DNA from: Amblyornis subalaris
Lineage: Eukaryota > Chordata > Aves > Passeriformes > Ptilonorhynchidae
Length of the DNA: 64,000 nucleotides
NCBI GenBank assembly: GCA_018881555.1
Contig: JACAXG010000124.1
Coordinates: 1,612,001-1,676,000, forward strand
Direction: 5' to 3'
Shown: positions 12,301 to 29,176 of the stretch, in pieces
How positions within the stretch are numbered: position 1 is the first letter of the stretch
How the letters are laid out: each line of letters opens with the position of its first letter
Program-made: the position numbers and the translations under genes
The notes under the pieces: model-generated
Database searches by the model: none
Seen by the model: only the letters and a program-made list of their open reading frames with translations
What the model was told of the DNA's origin: nothing

Positions 12301-14702
12301 GATTCCTTTAAATTCCCCTTCTGACAAGGTTAATCCTGTCTTAATCATGGCATCCACGTGTCACCTCTTTGCCCTGTATCCCAGCAACCAATAAACGTGA
12401 AAGCCAATCAGTAAAAATTATATCCATCTTACAGTTCTATAGGGATAGAGAAGAATTAGCCATATGCAAATCTGTATTCTCCTGTTTTCTTTTATATTCC
12501 AACTAAAATGGGAGCCTTTTATTAAAATAGCATAATAAAAACTATGTCAGTGTATTGAAAGCATTCAGTTTTTCAAAATTTAGAGTTTAAATAGAATGTT
12601 TAGCCTGCAGAGTCCTTCATATCTTTGTTTAAGCAAAACTTAATTTTTAATTTTGTGTCTTATTTAAATGTCCTGCATCTGGAATTTTCCTTCTTCCTTT
12701 AGAAAAAGAAAACCACTAGATGTGCTTGAAGTATGGATAGCTTTGACAAGCACAGCTCGAAAGAGGAAGTGGAAAGGAGTAAACTGGGCCACATTCTGCA
12801 TTGCTATGTTCCTAGCAGAGTCTCATAAGCCTTGCCAAGAGCATATGAGATGTGTTGTATTTGCTGACTTTGGTTATTTAAACTGTTGGCAGAATAATTC
12901 TTACAGAGTGCCGGAATAAATAAAAGATAAGAGGTGAGTAAAGAAAATGCAAGATATGTAGAACTTGAGGCCAGACAGTGTGCAGATGTACATGGAAGTG
13001 TGGGAGAGATTCTCTGTGCGTCTTCATTGTTTCTCCTTTCTCCACAAAGAGGACTTTTAAGCATTGATCCATCCGCATTTACTGCAACAGCAAACCAGCA
13101 GCTATGCTGAAAGTTTGCAAGGAGTTAAGCAAGAGACTCTTAAAGCCATAAAAATGTTTCTGGAATAAGGGCTTTGTATACAAAACTGTATTGAATGGTA
13201 ATTGTACAGCTTCCAAATAAATACAAACACTGAGTAAATCTAGATAACCTATATCTACAGATATAGATATAGATACCTATATAAACAAAGTATTTATTTC
13301 TAAGGATAAAATTCTTCAAAGTGTGTATACCTAATGAAACATAAGCTGGGCCTTGAAAAGTCTCCACTATCGATAGTGTTGAATTTGCTTTATGAACTGG
13401 GTAGCCTACAACTCAGTAGGACATTTTCACCACATTACCTGCCTTGATTAAAAACAGCAAGCTTCTCCACTAATATAGACCTTTGCTTTGGCTGCATTAT
13501 TATTAAAATAACACATAGAAAGAAAACTGAAATTTATCAGTCCATATAAGAATGCACAATGGAACTACAACTTTTTAATGAGAAGTTAAGCATCCAAGCT
13601 GCCTGAGTGCTTTTGTTGCTTCAGTGTATTTCAAAAAAAGTTGATTTGATACAGCAGAGATGCTGTAATTACAGGAGCCATGACATCAAAAGGGAACTTT
13701 CCAGAGGTTTGGCATTCTAAACATACTTTTAAATAACCTCTCCAATAATTACCTGCCAACAGTCTTCATTCATTCTTTTTTTGGGTTAATGGATTAACAT
13801 TTACTGAGTGTTCATTGACACCAGGAGAGTGCACATCAGACCATTCAAAGACATGGTTAAATCAATGGGTCTGTTCACATATTTGAAGTGAAGCTCTAGG
13901 ATGCCATGTGCTTGCTAGTTTTGCAATATTGAGACAGGAAATATGATAAAGAGGAACAAAACTGAGGAGAAATTTACAGTAAAAAGTTCTAAAACATTTA
14001 CACACTGATAAAGGCAACACGAAAACTCTTTCATTGTACCACTGCTGAATAGAATGGCATATGCTTCTTTCCCTAAATGAAAAGTCTGGATATAGCATTA
14101 ATTTTCAATTACACGTATAAGATATGTAATCACCTTATTGCTTGGTGCTCCCTAGCAGCAGTGTATTGCTAGTCTGTGGAACCCTGAAACTAAGACAACT
14201 GTCTCTTTATGGTCCTTAACTTTATTTTATTGCCCCCTGCAGTGTTGTGTTTGTTCAGACCAAAACAATTTTAGAAAACAAAAACTGATAATAAGTTTTG
14301 CTCAGGTTCTGCCATTAATGGTAGAATAAGCTACGGCTCTTGATTTTTCCATTTTCTTTCTTTTGCTATTTATCATTTGTAACTGTACAAAACAAATTGA
14401 CAAATGTTTGCCTGTAAGAACTTACCAGTGCCTGCAAAACATACAATTAATTTATAGGCTCCTTTGTTATAATTTTTTTAAGACAGGAGTTCTAGAAAAG
14501 GGCTCCAGGTTACCATACTGACATCCCTCCCTGTTCACTGCCCAAGGTCATACACTCAGAGGACAATGAACATACAGAAGTTAAGTCCCCACATTCATCA
14601 TAAGATGTTATAATCTGTGAATCTGTACTTGTAAATTACATACAGTCTCTCTTGAATCTTCATAGATTCCTAGCCCTTATTTTATCCTGTGTCAAGAAAT
14701 TG

Positions 14703-15283
14703 AGACAATCGCCTTGAGGGAGATGATTCTCCCCCTCTACCCTCGTTGAGACCNCACCTGGAGTGCTGCGTGCAGGTCTGAGGTTCTCAGCAGAAGAAAG
14801 ATGTGGATGGGATGAAACAAGTCCAGAGGAGGGCAGCGAAGATGCTCAGAGGGCTGGAGCACCTCACCTGTGGAGGCTCTCGCCTGTCAGGCTGAGAGAG
14901 TNGGGGTTGGTCAGCCTGGAGGAGAGAAGGCTCTGGGAAGACCTTAAAGAGCATTCCAGTACCTAAAAGGGACCTGCAGGAGAGCTGGAGAAGGACTTTT
15001 TACAAGGTCATATAGTGATAGGACAAGGGGAAGACAAGGCTTCAAACTGACAGAAGGTAGATTTGAATTAGATATTAGGAAGAAATTATCTACTGTGAGG
15101 GTGGTCAGACACTGGAACGGGTTGCTCAGAGAAGTTGTGGCTGCCTAATCCCTGGAAGTGTTCAGGGACAGGTTGGCTGAGCCTGTGAGTGACCTGGTCT
15201 AGTGGAAGGTGCCCATGCAGAGGGGCTGGAACTTGATGATCTTTAAGGTCCCTTCCAATCCAAACCATTCTGTGATTCTCTGA
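14703..15283 (+). mobile_element. CR1 LINE fragment, 3' end, sense orientation
   Basis: This is a 5'-truncated CR1 non-LTR retrotransposon. Recognisable pieces in order are the end of the reverse transcriptase region (CACCTGGAGTGCTGCGT), the segment reading as a GARF/DIRKK-like C-terminal block around 15050-15120, the ACTGGAACGGGTTGCTCAGAGAAG segment, and the terminal TCCCTTCCAATCC...ATTCTGTGATTCT tail at about 15240-15283. CR1 copies end in short ATTCTRTG-type repeats rather than poly(A), as here. Frames are broken and contain N bases, so it is a dead copy. It lies in the sense direction within proposed MFAP3L intron 1. Confidence 0.93.
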
Positions 15284-15690
15284 AATTGCAGTGTAGTCAC
15301 TGTTATAAAAAAACTTTTTTCTTTTCTCCCACCCCTATCTTCCACTTCAGTTTCACTGAAATTCGTCTCATTTTAGTATTATGTGAAGCAGTAAATACAT
15401 ATGTCTCAGCTGTCTTCTTTACACCATTCAATATTGCGTATATTTTTAATAATGTCTCTTCTTACTCATCTTCCTTCTGAAATCAGTAGCCTGGAAAGGT
15501 CATCTCAGTCTCTCTCTGAGTCTGACTTACTTCTGCTTTATTCTATTTCAAGATTAGATTTGCCAAAACTGACAATTCTCTAGCTTCAAGAAGCCAAATA
15601 TATAAGTAGATAATAACCCATGAACTTTAGAATCTGACTATACAAGTGGGGAAAAACCCCATCATTCACTATTGCAGACACTCCAAATAA

Positions 15691-15719
15691 GTGATATTTC
15701 ATTAGTTATGAAATATTAC
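15691..15719. repeat. Short imperfect inverted repeat
   Basis: Two 12-base arms (GTGATATTTCAT and ATGAAATATTAC) are complementary except for one G-T wobble, with a 5-base spacer. It lies between two CR1 fragments in intron 1. No function is assigned. Confidence 0.8.
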
Positions 15720-15989
15720 CTTGGCTGGAAATAGGTCTTCCCTATATAGTAAAGAGGATGTACCATTCTACTTACTTATTATGTAAGTACAATGGAGAAG
15801 GCCAAACATTTTTTTTTCAGGCTATACTCAACACTCTCAGCCTGTCTTATCATTCTGAAATGCTGCTACTCAAAAAATTATGAAGGGGATCATGAAGACA
15901 ATTTCCCAGCATCCCTAATAGCAATTTTTAAGATCAGCCATATTTTTCCACATTGACTTCTCCAAGGCAATTATTGTATTGTGTTTCTG

Positions 15990-16300
15990 GGCTATTAGAG
16001 TTTCTTTAGGTTGGGGGAAGCTCTGGAGTCCATCTAATCCAACAGCCTGCTCAAAGCAGGGCCAGTGTATATGTGCTTGGTCAAGTTTTGAACTTCTCAA
16101 AGGATGGGGATTCCATAGCCCATCTGGGCAACCTAGGGCTTGACTGACCTGCTTAAAGTTTTTTGCATAAATAATAATAATTCTTGTTGTCGCAGCTTGT
16201 GTCCCTTGTGTCATGTCCTTTCACAGCACATCTCCGAGAGGAGCCCGTGTCTGTCTTCTCTATTCTCTCCCATCAGGTGGCTGAAGGCGGGGAGTGTGAC
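15990..16300 (-). mobile_element. CR1 LINE fragment, 3' end, antisense orientation
   Basis: Read on the minus strand this is an older, diverged CR1 3' end. Plus-strand landmarks are TTTAGGTTGGGGGAAGCTCTGGAG, then CCTGCTCAAAGCAGGG, then the degenerate block ending in GTCCCTTGTGTC and TCTCTCCCATCAGG. These are the reverse complement of the usual order in CR1 tails. It is truncated at both ends and non-coding. The opposite orientation to the nearby 14.7 kb copy shows an independent insertion. Confidence 0.85.
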
Positions 16301-17910
16301 ACCAGGTGGCTGAGTACACATGGCCAGCCCTGTTGAGAAGTTTCCTAAAGTTCCCAGGCAGCTGAAAGCAGCTGAAGAGACTAAATAAGCATATAGCTGG
16401 GAGCTGCTGCCCAGTTGGGAAGCCTCAGTCTAGATGTGCAGAAAGAAGCTCTTCATCTTACAAACATCACCAGCAGGCTACCTATTCAACATAGCCAGGG
16501 AAACAGAAAGTCATGAAGTTACAAAGGACTGAAATCCGTCCCCCTCCAAGAGAATGAACGGAGCAGCTGTTTTGGAATCAAGTGTTAATATTTTATCAAC
16601 TGGCAAATGAGTAGAAAAATAAGTCAGAAAGTTTCTGCTGGTTTTAACTGAGTGACATTTCTTTCCATCTGCATGTCTGGAGTCTAATAACTTGAGCTTT
16701 TTGGTAGATGGTTCTCACTCATAAGCCTATGTGGCAGTGAGCTTCTCACCTTCTGTGTGGCAGAAGTTCCTCCATTTGCATTCCTGTTCCACTAAAACCT
16801 GTTAACTTTTACTTTTGCCCACTCTTTAAAAACATTGCCCGTGGAAACTAGGAAAGTAGTTTTTGAGTAATAAAAAAGTAGCCTTAATTTTGTTTTTTAG
16901 CATCAGCCTTTGTATTTATTTTAGACAAGTAAGAACTAGAATGAATATAATTTCATTTTGTTCGTCACTTACAAGCCAAGGAAGATAGCATTGGGATATT
17001 AAAGCTATAGGAGCACAATTTATGCATTATACAATAAGCTGGCTTCTTGTGCTTCACTTCTGAATTGAATAACCTCACAGTTAATAGGATTACACATTAT
17101 TCCAAGAACAAGAACAAGCCAGTCTTACAGAAGTGAGTGAGCCAGGAAACGGTATGCATCATTGCCCTCCTTTTCTGTTCTTTTGTGCTCTGTCATCATG
17201 TTGTTCCACACAAATGCAGGACTTGCAACCATGACCCCTCACCCACAGTCATCTTCTTTGGTGGCTAAAGTAATATGGGAAGCAAACACATCTATGACAT
17301 GAAAAAATAAATGGTCGGTCAGAACATGTCTCTGATTAATGTTCCTAATCAGTCCTAGCTATGTCTTCTCTTTAGACTGATGCTTGATTTTGGAAGAGAA
17401 GTTGTAACCTCAGTTTTTGTCCCTGTTTCACATTAATTAGAAGTAAAACTATCATGCTCCAGCTCTGCTTTTTCTGAAGCACATTCCAGGGGACTTGTCT
17501 GGATAGAAAATGCATAGAAAGCATGCTAGAGCTGGCTGTCATGTCACTTAGAAGAAAAGCTTGTTCTGTGCTGTCATGTGGCTCAAGTCTTGTGCAATTT
17601 TCCTTGGAAGTTAATCTCACAGGCAGTAAATCTGTTACTTTAATATTTACAACTTCTACCATTTGGGTTGGGGAATTAAAAACCAGAACTATTTAATGTA
17701 TGGACCACTGGTAACTATCACTGAGTGGTAAATGTTGCTCCAGATACAATACAGCAGGAAAGTTACCTATATATGTGTTCTGGGTGCTGGAGGAGAGTTT
17801 GGGGATTCCTCTCATTCCGTCTTGGGAGGTAAGCCCTGTCCCACAACTTTGGGTGGAAAAGATAGCTCAGAATAGCCAGAGGTGTTCTTTTTCCATTTCA
17901 TGCACCACAA

Positions 17911-17938
17911 ATTAAAAAAAAAAAAAAAAAAGAAAAAA
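17911..17938. repeat. Poly(A)-rich run in intron 1
   Basis: This is an A homopolymer of about 19 bases followed by an interrupted A-rich stretch. No retroposed gene or SINE body was recognised immediately upstream, so it is recorded as a simple repeat. Confidence 0.85.
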
Positions 17939-19632
17939 GTATATGTAACCACATTAATTATATTACATAGTGTTTTAGTTTTCATAAGTCTTTTACAGGT
18001 AGCTCATGTGCTTTGGGGATTACATTCTTTCTATGACCAGAAATTAACTTTTTGTTTATAGTGACCCTTTCATGGCAAAAATACTCCAAGAGACTCAATC
18101 TGTTCCTACAGAGCAATTCTCAGGATTGCAGATGTCCTCCTTCCTTAGAGTACTGTGTTAGTCTCAAGGAGTTATTACAGGAATCTTTGCTTTAGTCTGG
18201 TCAATCCAGCTTTCTCTGACTTAGGTCAGATTAAAAGGTTACAGTTTTGACTGCCTTCATCAGGGTCTTATCATGGGTCACAGCTAATTGCTGCCTCTCG
18301 TGGCCAGGATCCTGGGTGACAGTACGCACCTCTCCAACATTCTGGATTCTCTTGCTGCCAGACATGGGCAGACATCACTAGCAGTCCTGTTTTGGTCTCA
18401 GTCTTCTCCCCATTTAGTTCTGTGATTAAACCATAACTTGTTACATCACTTATGTTTAACAAAGCAGCTGGCTCCCAGATTTGTGTTCCCTGATATCCTG
18501 CTGTTGTGCCTATGGCAAAGCAGGAGTACAGGAACTCTCAGCATATCTTCCTTTGCACCAGCATCTAGTGTGAGCACATTTTCTACCCTTTCAGTTCTCT
18601 CTCTGCTTCTTCCTGCTTTCATAACCTGACTCTAGCATTTTTGGTCATGCCCAGCAGGTTAGCAGAGGGTCATTGACNTTCCGGTCCCTGCATGGTCACT
18701 GTAACTTTCCTGTGTCAGGTGGGGCTAAGGAAACCTTCTTTGGTTTTTTCCATCTCTTCTTGTTCCACAATAACAGCGGAGAGGATGCACACCAAGTAAA
18801 AGATTGCCTATCACTTCCTAGTTGCCCTGGGAACGTTTGTCTAAACTTCCATCTTAAAACACCATTCTTCAGAGAGATCTCTCCCTATCTCCTCAAACAT
18901 ACTCAGGCACTTCCCAAGATGTCACATGAAAGCAGCAGCCTCCGTTTGCAAACATTCTGCTTTAAACCTACTACCTGATTATTCCTCCTATTAGCCATCA
19001 AACTATATTTGTTTCAAATAGAAATGTGTCTACAGAGGTATTTAGCATTTTCTTTGTATTCTACATTCCAGGAACATACATGAGAGAGTACATTCCCAGG
19101 AGTAAGAGGAGTAGGTAAGAATCTTACACAGTAAACATAAATTATTTGTCTCTATTTCTTAAAATTTACTGCAGCTATTTATAGTTCAATTCTGTGCCAG
19201 AATGAGGGAGTCACTGTTAGGTTCAGACAAGTAATCAATCCTTCAGCCATATTATGGACCAGTCACATTTACTATCACTACACAAAGTTTTTGCTTTCAT
19301 ATGCTCTGCCTTCAAAACAGGTAAACATACAGAATAGGCACTTACTGCCTTACAGTGATGGCCTTACTGCTATCACACACTTTCCAAACATCCACCCACG
19401 GCATCCCTGTGCTGTAGTAATCAGTGGGCCATCAGCTGCCTTGAGCTTCCCAATATGCTGTGGACCCTTCCTTACAGGTTTTCTGTTCACCTGTTGGGGA
19501 GAAGCTATTTCATTTCCTTCTGGAATGCAAATTGCTCTCCACGTTAAACACCTTTTTTTTTATTGCTGGTGNTGATTCTGCTGTAAAATATATATGATAG
19601 GCTCGAATACAGTAATAAGAAGCCAGAGACCA

Positions 19633-19659
19633 TAATTAGCAACTTTGTGTTGCTAATTA
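19633..19659. repeat. Perfect 11-bp hairpin
   Basis: The arms TAATTAGCAAC and GTTGCTAATTA are exact reverse complements separated by TTTGT. It lies in intron 1, about 2 kb upstream of exon 2. It could be a remnant of a small transposon end, a protein-binding palindrome or chance. Nothing in the flanks decides. Confidence 0.85.
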
Positions 19660-21396
19660 ATAATCAGTTTATGTTGCTCTTTTGCCCTTCCCATTGTCTT
19701 AATCCAGCCAGTCTCTGTTCCTGCTCCCTTGCCAGGAAGTGTGATTTGGGCATTTCTGCATGGTGCAATGCAGATCTGTGACACTGTACAGAAACATTTT
19801 ATAGAGTGAATATGTGTAATCATGAAGAATGTCCATCTCCAAGGTTAATGGAATAGTAGAAATGAGATGTAAATAGTTACTGAAGTGAATAGGCAGAACT
19901 GAAGGTTTTTTTCCAAACTGCTGACTCAGACAGAGTGTACCTATACAATCTTCAAAGCACAGACTCTATATGCTTTGCATAATTGGAAATGGATTTCTGA
20001 AGTCATTGTTTATATAGCTTTGTATGACAAATGAGATTTGCATATTAATTTAAAGTTAGAAATTATTCTGTCTCTTCAAGAGAAATACTTTGACATTCAA
20101 TAATTATAAAAGCAGAGAAAAAACAAGGGCAGGGTTTGAGCTGGGACAGGCCTCTGTACCATGCATGCAGTTTATCTAAAAAAACATAGTTTTTCATTTC
20201 TGGTAATGATTCATCCTGTAAAATAGAAGAACTATTTTGCTCTTTTAATAACAGTTGTATCTATTTATATGAAAGCAAGTTCATTGCTTTACAGAGAAGA
20301 GGAGATGGATAAGAATACAACCTAAGTCAAATATTACCAGTGAAAGACAGTAATGTTGCTTTCTTTCCTTTTTGAATACAGAAGAAAAGAAGGGAAGGGA
20401 TTTTTTGATTGTTACTTTTTATTTTAGTGTTTCCTTTATATATGGAACTGATCTAGGGAACTGATCTTGTCAGCAGTCATTTTCTATGCTAAGGCAGATG
20501 AGTTACCAGGGGTCAAATGCATCTTTAAGAAAATATGAACAGTTTTGAAATGGAAATGTTCATTTGGGGAAAGTTCATTAGATAGTTTCCTATATTTGGA
20601 TTCCAGGTAGATTCCTCTAATCGACAAATTTCACTAAGTTTCAATTATTTACCTTAGAAACATGTGAGTAAAACTAGTGTAGCTGGATAATCTGATGTGA
20701 TTTTAACATGATTTGTGGCCTTTAGACTCTTGAGTGAAATTTTCCAAGGTGCTCATTTTGAGGCCAACATTGTGCCCTCAGTCAGTACTGAATGCCAATT
20801 GTGTTCACTGGGAGGATAATGAGGCCAATAGAGAGCACATTTGTAACCCCCCCTGCCTCTGTCCAGAAACTGAAATCACTGCTTTAGAAAGACCTCATTG
20901 TCAATGATTAGTTGAGGGAAAATACTGTAGTGAGAGCATGCAAAAAGTACACAGGCAAAATGTTTAGTGCCACATAAGGAATGGAAAAGTCCTAACTTCA
21001 TTTGTATCTCAAAGGAACTTCACTCACAATTATGTCACTAGCAAGTATTCTTCTTTACAAATCTGCTCNAAAAGTAACACTGAAATTACTTTATCAAGTA
21101 TGAAATACCCTCTTTTGAATATTCTTCCATGCTATGTTTTATCTCAGACAGCAGTAGCTTAAGGAAAGTGAGTGGTCTGGAATGTTTTGCTGTATGTGCT
21201 GTTGTGTTTGGGAAAAATTGTGTATATCAAGGATTCCAATACTAGCTCCAGAAACCTTTCCTGGAGCAGTTTTTTCTTACACCATGTTTCACAATTCAGC
21301 TAAGGCCATGCACGTGACAGAGTTCCAACACCAAACTAGNAGTGACAGCTTTTACCGTGCTGTACCTTTGTTTTTCCTGTTGATTTTGCAAATATT

Positions 21397-21417
21397 TAAA
21401 AAAAAAAAAAAAAAGGA
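21397..21417. repeat. Poly(A) run about 0.3 kb before exon 2
   Basis: A homopolymeric A tract interrupted by GG lies at the 3' end of intron 1. It is a simple repeat with no attached retroposon recognised. Confidence 0.8.
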
Positions 21418-21719
21418 AAAATCTGTTGAACTGTTGAACTTTTGGCAAACTGTAGCTGCTGCTGTAGCTAAATTGCTGCTAAATGTCTAGGTGATAAAAG
21501 CCTTCTCCTACGCCTGCCACTCTGAACAACACTATTGTCAGGAAAATGTATGCATCTTTTTCCAGTAAGAATAAGGACTGTGATAACATTAGCATTTAGA
21601 CAAGACACTGAGCCGATGATTGTGAAATGCATTAATGGATGTGTCACTATTTTAAAAGAGCGCATCTAATGGATTGTTTATATATGCCGTCTCATTGTAC
21701 TTATTTATTTATTTTATAG

Positions 21720-21838
21720 GATATTTTAAACATAAAATTGCACAGATCAAAGTAGAACTCTCCTGTGACCTGCTCACCTCAAGGACCTGCATTCAATAGA
21801 ACCAGTTCCCAGCCAGTCGTGTATACCACTGAAGGAAA
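21720..21838 (+). other. MFAP3L: Predicted 5' UTR part of MFAP3L exon 2
   Basis: The acceptor AG at 21718-21719 follows a T-rich tract and opens a 119-base leader with no ATG. An in-frame TGA at 21830-21832 lies three codons before the start codon, so the reading frame cannot extend further upstream within this exon. The start ATG has A at -3 and G at +4. Other AG dinucleotides nearer the ATG lack comparable pyrimidine tracts. Confidence 0.6.
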
Positions 21839-22121
21839 ATGGACATACTGAACAGCCACCACTTTTTGTACTTTCTGCCTACCACACGCCTTGTCATCTT
21901 ATTAGCAGCTTTGACAACTGCTGAGGATGTGAGTAACAGCACTTTCAACCGCACTGACACAAGCACAGGGGCCGTGCCTGTGGTGATCTCCCGCATCGAC
22001 CATATTATAGTCAAGGAGGGCAGTAGTGCCTTGATCGACTGCAATGTCCAAGGGAGTCCTAGTCCACGTTACAGATGGTACAATTCCAATGGCCGCCTGC
22101 TCCAAGAGGAGGAGAATAAAG
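21839..22121 (+). CDS. MFAP3L: MFAP3L coding exon A (residues 1-94 plus first base of codon 95): signal peptide and first half of the Ig domain
   Basis: Microfibril-associated glycoprotein 3-like is a single-pass membrane protein of the Ig superfamily. Family literature links it to EGFR/ERK signalling. The exon starts at a well-placed ATG (A at -3, G at +4, in-frame stop just upstream). Residues about 10-28 are a hydrophobic signal peptide ending near LTTA. N-glycosylation sequons occur at N33 (NST) and N37 (NRT). The conserved block DHIIVKEG (54-61) leads into the first Ig cysteine C68, and the core tryptophan W80 lies in RWYN. The exon ends with G at 22121, followed by a strong GTAAGA donor, giving a phase-1 junction that splits the Ig domain. 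The frame reads on past the donor only to a stop at about 22150. Identity is certain from the match to mammalian MFAP3L; the alternative, paralogue MFAP3, fits less well. Confidence 0.96.
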
Positions 22122-26619
<4,498 letters not shown>

Positions 26620-29163
26620 TAGTTACTCCTGAATCTATGCATAGCAGGAAAATCAGGTGGAGCTCTTTTAAAAATACATATTGTACTTGCCGCTAAGCCT
26701 TACCTGGAGACTATCATAGCAAAAGCATGTCAGTGGATTATTTGGCACTTTCTTCTCAGTTTGAGTTTAGTTTACCATGATGTATGGCAGAGTAATTGCT
26801 ATTACATTACTATTAATTGCTCTTTTTAATTAGGAGTATTTCCAAGAAACATTTACCTCAGTATTTTCTAGGTTGGAGTCACCTGTAAGTGGCCTCCTGG
26901 AAGTCACTGGTAGTCTTTGATGTAGGACACTTGAACTTACTAAACATAAAACTGGTTTCCATTTTCCTCCTTCACTCTCTTTATTTCCATCTATTGCATT
27001 TTTGCAAATATTAATTTATGAATTTGAAATATGGCCTAAGAGGCAGCACTCCAGTAGCCAAATAAAATCCTAATAGATCCCATTTACAAAGCCTGTTTGC
27101 TCAGCTGCATTGTGATTCAGAGGGCTATTAAAGAAAGTTAAAATGTTTCCGTTTCATTTGAGACCACACTGCTTAGCCACATGGGAAATAGTTCTCCCTT
27201 TTTCATGGAATGAAAATGCCAACAATTGTTTGNTTCACATGGAGAAACAAATTTGAGGTGTGTATTACAGATGGCAAAGCCCATAAACATCTTACAGAAA
27301 GTTGCAGTCCAACAGCTCCGCAGGGGTTTTTTGCATACATTTGACCATTTTCTACATTGCCAGAAGTTTATATGGCAAATGGCTGCAAATATGCAAGATG
27401 TCTTGTTTTCAAGTAATTTGGAAGGAGTAAGAATGTACTACCTTACCCGAAGATATGCAGGTTCCATAACAGTCCTGCAAATGCCAGTAATCAGTTGTTG
27501 ACAAGGCTGAAATGGCAAAATACACTTTTGTTGGGATTCTTAATTTTGAGCAAATTCATATTCTGAAGATCAAGCCTAAATTCATATATAAGTATCAGTT
27601 TGAGAGTGTTGTATCCGAACAAACAAAAAAAATACATAATCAAGTGTCCTATGAAATTACAATGACAGTCATTCAAACTGTTTACTGTGATATAATTGCA
27701 TTGGTATTTTAAGAACCTCCTACATGTAGGATGTTCACTGCTTGAGTACACGTGACTCTACCCCAGTAAAGCTTTAATGATCACAGTGATTGTGGCATTA
27801 AAAAGGATCAACATTTATGCCAGGAAATGCCAGGAGTGGAAGGGAAGTGATAATTTCTATTGCAGACAGACAATAAAAAGGACCTTCTCTGCAGCGAGTC
27901 TGGAAAGAAAGCACTTACAAGGAGTTTGTGTAGGGTTGATAGCATATTACTTAATTACCTGACACATTTAGTTTGGAACTAATGAAAAAACTATCACCTT
28001 ATAGTTTTTAAGAAGCGTTGTAGTGTAAGTATAGATACTTAAAATAAATCCAGTATCAAGTATATTGCAGGAAAAAAGTCTCTTAGGTCTATGGGGAGAT
28101 GATGCATGGATGGTTCTCTGGACATTTTAATGAAGCAACCACATCTCCATAAGGTGTCTGTTGGAGGCAATCAGTTATATTAACTGCACGGGTAATCAAA
28201 ACCAGACAAAATCATTACTGCAAGTATCTAAAAGAACCTTTGATAATGAACTGAGGTCTTATGTCAATTTCCTCATGTTAAAGTGCAGAGTCTCACTAGC
28301 AGTGTAGTACAGGAATACCCCATGACTTACATAGGTGATGCAGAGAAGGTTCCATATTTACCTTTCTGTGGTTATTAAAAAAAATTACATGTTTAATAGT
28401 GGACTCCAGATTTTACAACCAACTTGTGAAAAATGGCAGCATTCAGTTATCTCACATTTTTTTGTGCTCTCCACAGTGGCAGGCTTCTATACAAAATGCA
28501 TTTGCACATGCCCAGAAGGAAACATGCAAGAGCAAAGTCCCTTTAGGAATGTGACTGGAAATATTTTAGTTCCAGCGAAGCAATATAAATGTAGAACAGC
28601 AGGTAGATTAAGGGAACACCATTAAGAACCTCACTTCTCACCAGTGCAATTGACAATAGTACTGATGCAAACTGTTAACTTCTTGTCTGAGTCCAAAGTA
28701 TGTTTCTGTTTAGCGTTCATATCAGTTTTTCAAGTTACTTGATTTGCTTCTGATATGAAAAAGGACAAGGGCAGAAACAAAAGCAGAAACTTGCACTAAA
28801 TTCTAATTCACTCTAGTTCACCTTAACCTCCTGAGAAGAGGCATGTTGATTTTTCTGCCCATCCAGCATTTACAAACAATGCTCATGCATTCTAAAGTTA
28901 CCTTCCTGGTGCCCAACTAAGATTACACAGATGAGCAAGGATGTTCTTCTTTGAAAGCATAAAAATAGCTTTTAAGTTACACTTTAGAGTTAAAAAAAAA
29001 GTTATGAAAATATTTATTAAACTACAGTATTTTAATTTTAATTGTTTTTTGACTATGGAGTTTTTGCAATAGAGATCAGACCCCTTCGTGTATTTCTATG
29101 GTGTTTGGTACCAGGCAGTTCTGATCCTGACTGCTTCCCTCAGGCTGTCCTCCAGCCTCTTTA

Positions 29164-29176
29164 TTATTTATTTATT
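29164..29176 (+). promoter_or_regulatory. AU-rich element in putative 3' UTR
   Basis: Two overlapping copies of the nonamer TTATTTATT occur here, the core motif recognised by mRNA-destabilising or stabilising ARE-binding proteins. It is relevant only if the 3' UTR extends beyond 29.2 kb. Confidence 0.4.

Larger units (their letters stand above)
9202..21719 (+). other. MFAP3L: Proposed intron 1 of MFAP3L
   Basis: The interval runs from GTGAGC at 9202 to the acceptor AG at 21718-21719, which follows a T-rich tract (TTATTTATTTATTTTATAG). Intron length would be about 12.5 kb. It is AT-rich after the first 400 bases. It contains two CR1 fragments (14.7-15.28 kb and 15.99-16.3 kb), a poly(A) run near 17.91 kb, another near 21.40 kb, two short perfect or near-perfect hairpins and a POU octamer motif. 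No coding exon was recognised. The frame at 12668-12919 begins near a pyrimidine tract but matches nothing I know. Confidence 0.5.

Noticed and set aside
12668..12919. Possible extra exon in intron 1 after a pyrimidine tract
   Set aside because: The translated sequence is unfamiliar, no convincing donor defines the end, and MFAP3L does not need a coding exon there.
17372..17662. 96-codon minus-strand frame considered as a CR1 or other LINE piece
   Set aside because: No secure match to any CR1 domain could be made by eye.
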